Program-made: the position numbers and the translations under genes
The notes under the pieces: model-generated
Databases searched by the model: none
Told to the model about the DNA's origin: nothing
Seen by the model: the letters and a program-made list of their open reading frames with translations, nothing else
Shown: positions 15,407-18,568 of the stretch, in pieces
Numbering within the stretch: position 1 is the first letter of the stretch
Layout: the number at the start of each line of letters is the position of its first letter
NCBI GenBank assembly: GCA_002359185.1
Contig: DEML01000103.1
Span: 11,831 to 30,398 of the forward strand
DNA length: 18,568 bases
Reading direction: 5' to 3'
Source: Planctomycetaceae bacterium UBA2671
GTDB taxonomy: Bacteria > Planctomycetota > Planctomycetia > Planctomycetales > Planctomycetaceae

Positions 15407-16045
15407 TTAGATTCCGTAATTCAAGTCCTGTTTGATTCCTTCCAGTTTCACTTGAGTTAGTACAGTCAGTTTTTTCTTCACTCGGCTTGAATTTGAAGTG
15501 ACATAAGTCACAGATTTTCCAAGCAGCTTTGCAACTTCACCAGATGTCTTACCGTTGACGAAATGAAGCCAAAAACAGTGCCAATGATCTTCTCTGCCTG
15601 AGATTTGGTACTCTTCTTCCAACTCGGCAAGAGCAATCGCCAAAGCCATTTGCTCCGATGTGGGACCACTCTTCTCGCTCTGAGAAGTTTCGCTTTCCGG
15701 ATTTTGTATCGAATCAGCCCAGGAACCAATACTAATGGGGCTTGCTTTGTGTTTTCGGAAATGATCGATAATGCAGTGATAAGTCAATTTACGAAGCCAT
15801 TTCCCAAAGCTTTGGCCGGTTTGATCTCGGGAAAATTGATCCAGCTTTTCAAAGGCATGCGAAAAAACATCAGCGGTAATTTCAGACGCAGGCCGCTGTT
15901 GAAAGCCTGATCGAAGAACCTGTCGAAAAACCCGTTCCTGATAAACAGACCAGATACGATCCCACGAATCGTTGTCGAACTGTCGTGCTTGTAATAAGGT
16001 TTGTGTCGAAATGGTAGTTTCATTGTCTTTGCTGAATGTTCTCAA
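15407..16045 (-). CDS. ECF-type RNA polymerase sigma factor
   Basis: The 212-residue product directs RNA polymerase to particular promoters. Sigma region 2 spans about 22-100 (WDRIWSVYQERVFRQVL, ASEITADVFSHAFEKL, SFGKWLRKLTYHCIIDHFRKHK), then an acidic linker, then region 4 with a helix-turn-helix at about 150-195 (FWLHFVNGKTSGEVAKLLGKSVTYVTSN split across the turn). No anti-sigma gene is adjacent; the next gene is a kinase, as in planctomycete ECF groups thought to be controlled by phosphorylation. No ATG is available near the N-terminus: the best start is TTG at 16045, with AAAGGTG about 8 nt upstream. It is the first gene of the cluster. Confidence 0.92.
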   Translation of the reverse strand: MRTFSKDNETTISTQTLLQARQFDNDSWDRIWSVYQERVFRQVLRSGFQQRPASEITADVFSHAFEKLDQFSRDQTGQSFGKWLRKLTYHCIIDHFRKHKASPISIGSWADSIQNPESETSQSEKSGPTSEQMALAIALAELEEEYQISGREDHWHCFWLHFVNGKTSGEVAKLLGKSVTYVTSNSSRVKKKLTVLTQVKLEGIKQDLNYGI

Positions 16046-16232
16046 TACACAAACACCTTTGCAGGGGACTTGAGGGGCGGATGTGAATGATTCAAGATAA
16101 GTGAATATGCCTCAAATGTACATTGACACTCATTAAATGGACTACGAAGTAACTTTAGAAACAGAAGAATAGTCACAGATCATGCAAGCATCTCCTGTTT
16201 TGCAAACCAAACCAAATTGCACGATCTGGTAA

Positions 16233-16484
16233 TTAGTAATCGAGATCGCCAAGACAACCGGATTCGGCTACACGAGAATCATCGGGGAACTGCAGAAACT
16301 CGGGATCAAAAACATCAGCCGCCAGACCGTTCGGAATATCCTCAAGTAAGCATTGATTCAGCCAGGTCCAGACCGGACTTCAGACACCTGGACCGAATTC
16401 TTGAACCGTCATGGGGAGACACTGTGGGCTAGCGACTTCTTCTCGGTCAAGTCGATCGAAGCTGGGTTCAAATATTCGAACTGA
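16233..16484 (+). pseudogene. N-terminal/central relic of the DDE transposase, with in-frame stop
   Basis: From 16233 the frame reads LVIEIAKTTGFGYTRIIGEL, then QKLGIKNISRQTVRNILK, a TAA stop (16347-16349), and then IQPGPDRTSDTWTEFLNRHG and ETLWASDFFSVKS. This is the HTH_21-type helix region plus the first catalytic Asp segment of an integrase-core transposase. Homology ends near 16457, and a TGA closes the frame at 16482-16484. The codon before 16233 is also a stop. It is related to the 5734-6294 relic: both contain WASDFFS and the following bases, and between them they cover most of the expected protein. Confidence 0.75.
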
Positions 16485-16662
16485 TTACTGATCCATAGAA
16501 CCAATCGACAGAAGTGTTCTTCTGATGGTAAGTGATCATTCTACGCCCTAATATAAAGGTACAGGATACAATGCACAGAGTTACCGGTCGGATAGAATTC
16601 AAAGTCAGTATTGCTGCCGGTAACCAGTAGATTTGGGCTTATTCCAAAAAGGGACAGTACAG

Positions 16663-18568
16663 ATGTCAGTAAATTCTGAAGAGCTTAAAGGGTTATTCGC
16701 ACGGGTATTGTCTAACATCGTTGTTCCCTCCTTCAATGTTTGCAATCTCTTGACCGCATCAGACAGAGGAAATCTTTTGCGACTGTTTCGTCGGATTGCC
16801 AAAGAGCCGTCCAATGATCGCCCCTCCCGCCAAAATTCGCTAACCATTTTATTCATGCTTGGGTTGTTAACTCTGACCACTTCCGCTTTCTATGCACCCC
16901 ACGCTGGAAATGTTTTAGCAGACGAGGTGGTTGTGACAGGTAAGCAGGAATCAGAGAAGAAGGGTAAGGACTTCGATGCGACGGACTCAATAACAGTAAA
17001 GAAAGCGGAAGAGCCTAATGGAGAGACAAAAGAGCCCATTCCAAGGGCTCTGAAACCAGCTCCATCTGAAGTTCCCTGGCCAACAGAAAAGTACAAATCC
17101 TACATAGACATACCTCCAAGCGGCAGCGGATTACGTGTGCAATTGGATTCGCGTCGCTGGGTTGAATTGAACTCCCTTTCTGCCACCGAAAAAATCGATG
17201 GTGAGAACGTGGACATCTTTTGGAAAGCCGACGGGGAATTGATTGATCCTCCACAAGGATTTGACCCACTCTCGTTGGTTCCTGCCCGCGTTGAGAATCA
17301 AATGCTAAAATCGACACGAGGCGTTTCACTGCAGGTCGTTGGTCCCAAAGGAACACGAGCTTCGATGAGCACCAGTGGGGTTGGTGGCTATGGCAATTTC
17401 TCTGTGCCAATTGACGATGAGTTTGTGCAACTTCCTTTGACGACAATCATGTCTGATATTCCTTACAATCATGCGTATGTGGAAGTTTCCGTTTCGCAGG
17501 AGAACTGGGTAGATGTTTCACTCGATAATTCTCAAGGCATGCAGGTCCTGCAATCCCAGGAGGATCGACGCCTGTATGTGGTTATTGACGACGCCTGGCA
17601 CTACGCCTGGCAATTGGAAATCGAACGTGATAAGGGGGAGCCAATCGTAATGACACCTACGGTCGTCGGCGGATCGGTCTCCAGTTCATTTTTTCCGGAA
17701 TCACTTCGAAGTTCTGTCCGAAAGGAATTTCAATCCGCCCAGATTGTCGGTTTTTACTTTGACAAAGACCAACCTGTGCCCAAGCTGATTAAGCTGCAAA
17801 GGAGTCTTTACGATGTCGTGCGATTCGAAAATTTGAGCGTCTTTCCGGGGCCAAAGTCGGCGGTCCGTGTCACTGTCAACGGAGTCCCCATTTCGGAAGA
17901 ACAAAAACCAACATTATCGTCTCTTGACGAAACATCGAATGACTCGACACCGCTCGCCGATAACCTCAAACCGAATGATGAGACTGACCTGATTCCATTA
18001 AGTGGAACCATCGTCGATGCCAAGGGCAATCCCGTGCCAGACTGTTGGGTCGGGATGTTTGTCACTCCTCAGGAATTCGATCAATCCAGGAAGTCGAGCA
18101 AACCATTCGCAACTGGTCCTCCGCTGGCATTTGAGGCTCGTACCGATGAGGCAGGTGTGTTCTCGATTTTTGCCCTCAAGTCTCACTTCGTGTTTGAAGG
18201 CAGTTTCTGGGCGGTTCGCAAAGACGGAGCGACAGGAACATTATCAATGAATTGTACGTGGTCGTATCTGCAGGACCATCTCAAGATTCGAATTTCCGAG
18301 GAGCAAGGGAAGGTTCAAGTTGTCGATCCCGAGGGTGAACCCATTGTCGGAGCCAAGGTCACCTTGGAAGCCATTCAAATTCCACGGAGTGTGACGCGGG
18401 AACTCCCCGAGGAGGTTCAAAATCGGCAAACCGCAGTGACAAATGATGATGGCGAGGTGACCTTCCGAGGTTGGAGTTCGGCTGCGATTCGTGGCGTGGG
18501 AGTAACAGCCGAGGGATTTGGAACTCAATATCTTGAACATAATTACGCATCGCAATGGGTAAAAGGGG
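16663..18568 (+). CDS. Exported or membrane-anchored protein with carboxypeptidase-regulatory-like domains (3' end outside window)
   Basis: The frame is open for 635 codons from ATG 16663 (AAGGGA 8 nt upstream; in-frame TAA at 16621) to the window end. After a basic 60-residue leader, a hydrophobic segment at about 61-78 (SLTILFMLGLLTLTTSAF) ending in AGNVLADE would anchor or export it. A charged linker and beta-rich regions follow (about 145-430). From about 444 two beta-sandwich units resemble CarboxypepD_reg: PLSGTIVDAKGNPVPDCWVGMF..TDEAGVFSI, then VQVVDPEGEPIVGAKVTLEA..TNDDGEVTFRG. Such units are common on planctomycete surface proteins, some behind a peptidase M56 domain, which is absent here. 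Function is unknown. It is divergent from the sigma gene, with the transposase relic between. Confidence 0.85.
   Translation, partial: MSVNSEELKGLFARVLSNIVVPSFNVCNLLTASDRGNLLRLFRRIAKEPSNDRPSRQNSLTILFMLGLLTLTTSAFYAPHAGNVLADEVVVTGKQESEKKGKDFDATDSITVKKAEEPNGETKEPIPRALKPAPSEVPWPTEKYKSYIDIPPSGSGLRVQLDSRRWVELNSLSATEKIDGENVDIFWKADGELIDPPQGFDPLSLVPARVENQMLKSTRGVSLQVVGPKGTRASMSTSGVGGYGNFSVPIDDEFVQLPLTTIMSDIPYNHAYVEVSVSQENWVDVSLDNSQGMQVLQSQEDRRLYVVIDDAWHYAWQLEIERDKGEPIVMTPTVVGGSVSSSFFPESLRSSVRKEFQSAQIVGFYFDKDQPVPKLIKLQRSLYDVVRFENLSVFPGPKSAVRVTVNGVPISEEQKPTLSSLDETSNDSTPLADNLKPNDETDLIPLSGTIVDAKGNPVPDCWVGMFVTPQEFDQSRKSSKPFATGPPLAFEARTDEAGVFSIFALKSHFVFEGSFWAVRKDGATGTLSMNCTWSYLQDHLKIRISEEQGKVQVVDPEGEPIVGAKVTLEAIQIPRSVTRELPEEVQNRQTAVTNDDGEVTFRGWSSAAIRGVGVTAEGFGTQYLEHNYASQWVKG

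Noticed and set aside
15498..15511. GTGACATAAGTCAC palindrome resembling the shared element
   Set aside because: It lies inside the sigma gene and encodes VTYVT in the helix-turn-helix; only GTGAC matches the element.
1..18568. CRISPR arrays, tRNA or rRNA genes, riboswitches
   Set aside because: No regularly spaced repeats, cloverleaf patterns or rRNA-like conserved stretches were seen on either strand by eye.

Overview
The window looks like chromosomal DNA of a planctomycete (Planctomycetota). The signs are an ECF sigma factor beside a membrane Ser/Thr kinase, a secreted arylsulfatase-type protein, GYF_2 and zinc-ribbon membrane proteins, a very large WD40 protein, a carboxypeptidase-regulatory-like surface protein and decayed DDE transposases. 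This is family-level inference; nothing here fixes the genus.

Region 1 (1-6294) is accessory DNA bounded by two related transposase C-terminal ends in the same orientation (1-150 and 5734-6294). Between them lie a two-gene minus-strand operon of exported proteins (1610-2362, then a DUF4189-TPR protein at 474-1613, joined by an ATGA overlap), about 1 kb with no intact gene but a probable IS110-type N-terminal relic, a SlyD-like FKBP prolyl isomerase (3389-3817, plus strand) and a sulfatase-family protein (4048-5427, minus strand) whose active-site motifs depart from the canonical ones.

Region 2 (6581-16045) is a five-gene minus-strand cluster, read from high to low coordinates: ECF sigma factor, Ser/Thr kinase with a transmembrane segment and C-terminal leucine-rich repeats, a multi-zinc-ribbon membrane protein, a zinc-ribbon/GYF_2 membrane protein, and a 1201-residue zinc-ribbon/TM/WD40 protein. 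All four gaps between these genes contain the same 8-mer, GTGACAGT on the coding strand, followed 3-4 nt later by CGTTA or CGTTT, 58-160 nt before each start codon. The best hypothesis is a co-regulated signalling cassette: the sigma factor or a partner drives each gene separately from a shared promoter or operator element, the kinase and WD40 protein display sensor domains outside the membrane, and the zinc-ribbon and GYF modules make cytoplasmic contacts.

Region 3 (16046-18568) holds an N-terminal-half relic of the same transposase type (16233-16484), complementary to the C-terminal relic at 5734. It is followed by the open 5' part of a plus-strand gene for a membrane-anchored or exported protein with carboxypeptidase-regulatory-like domains that runs off the window.
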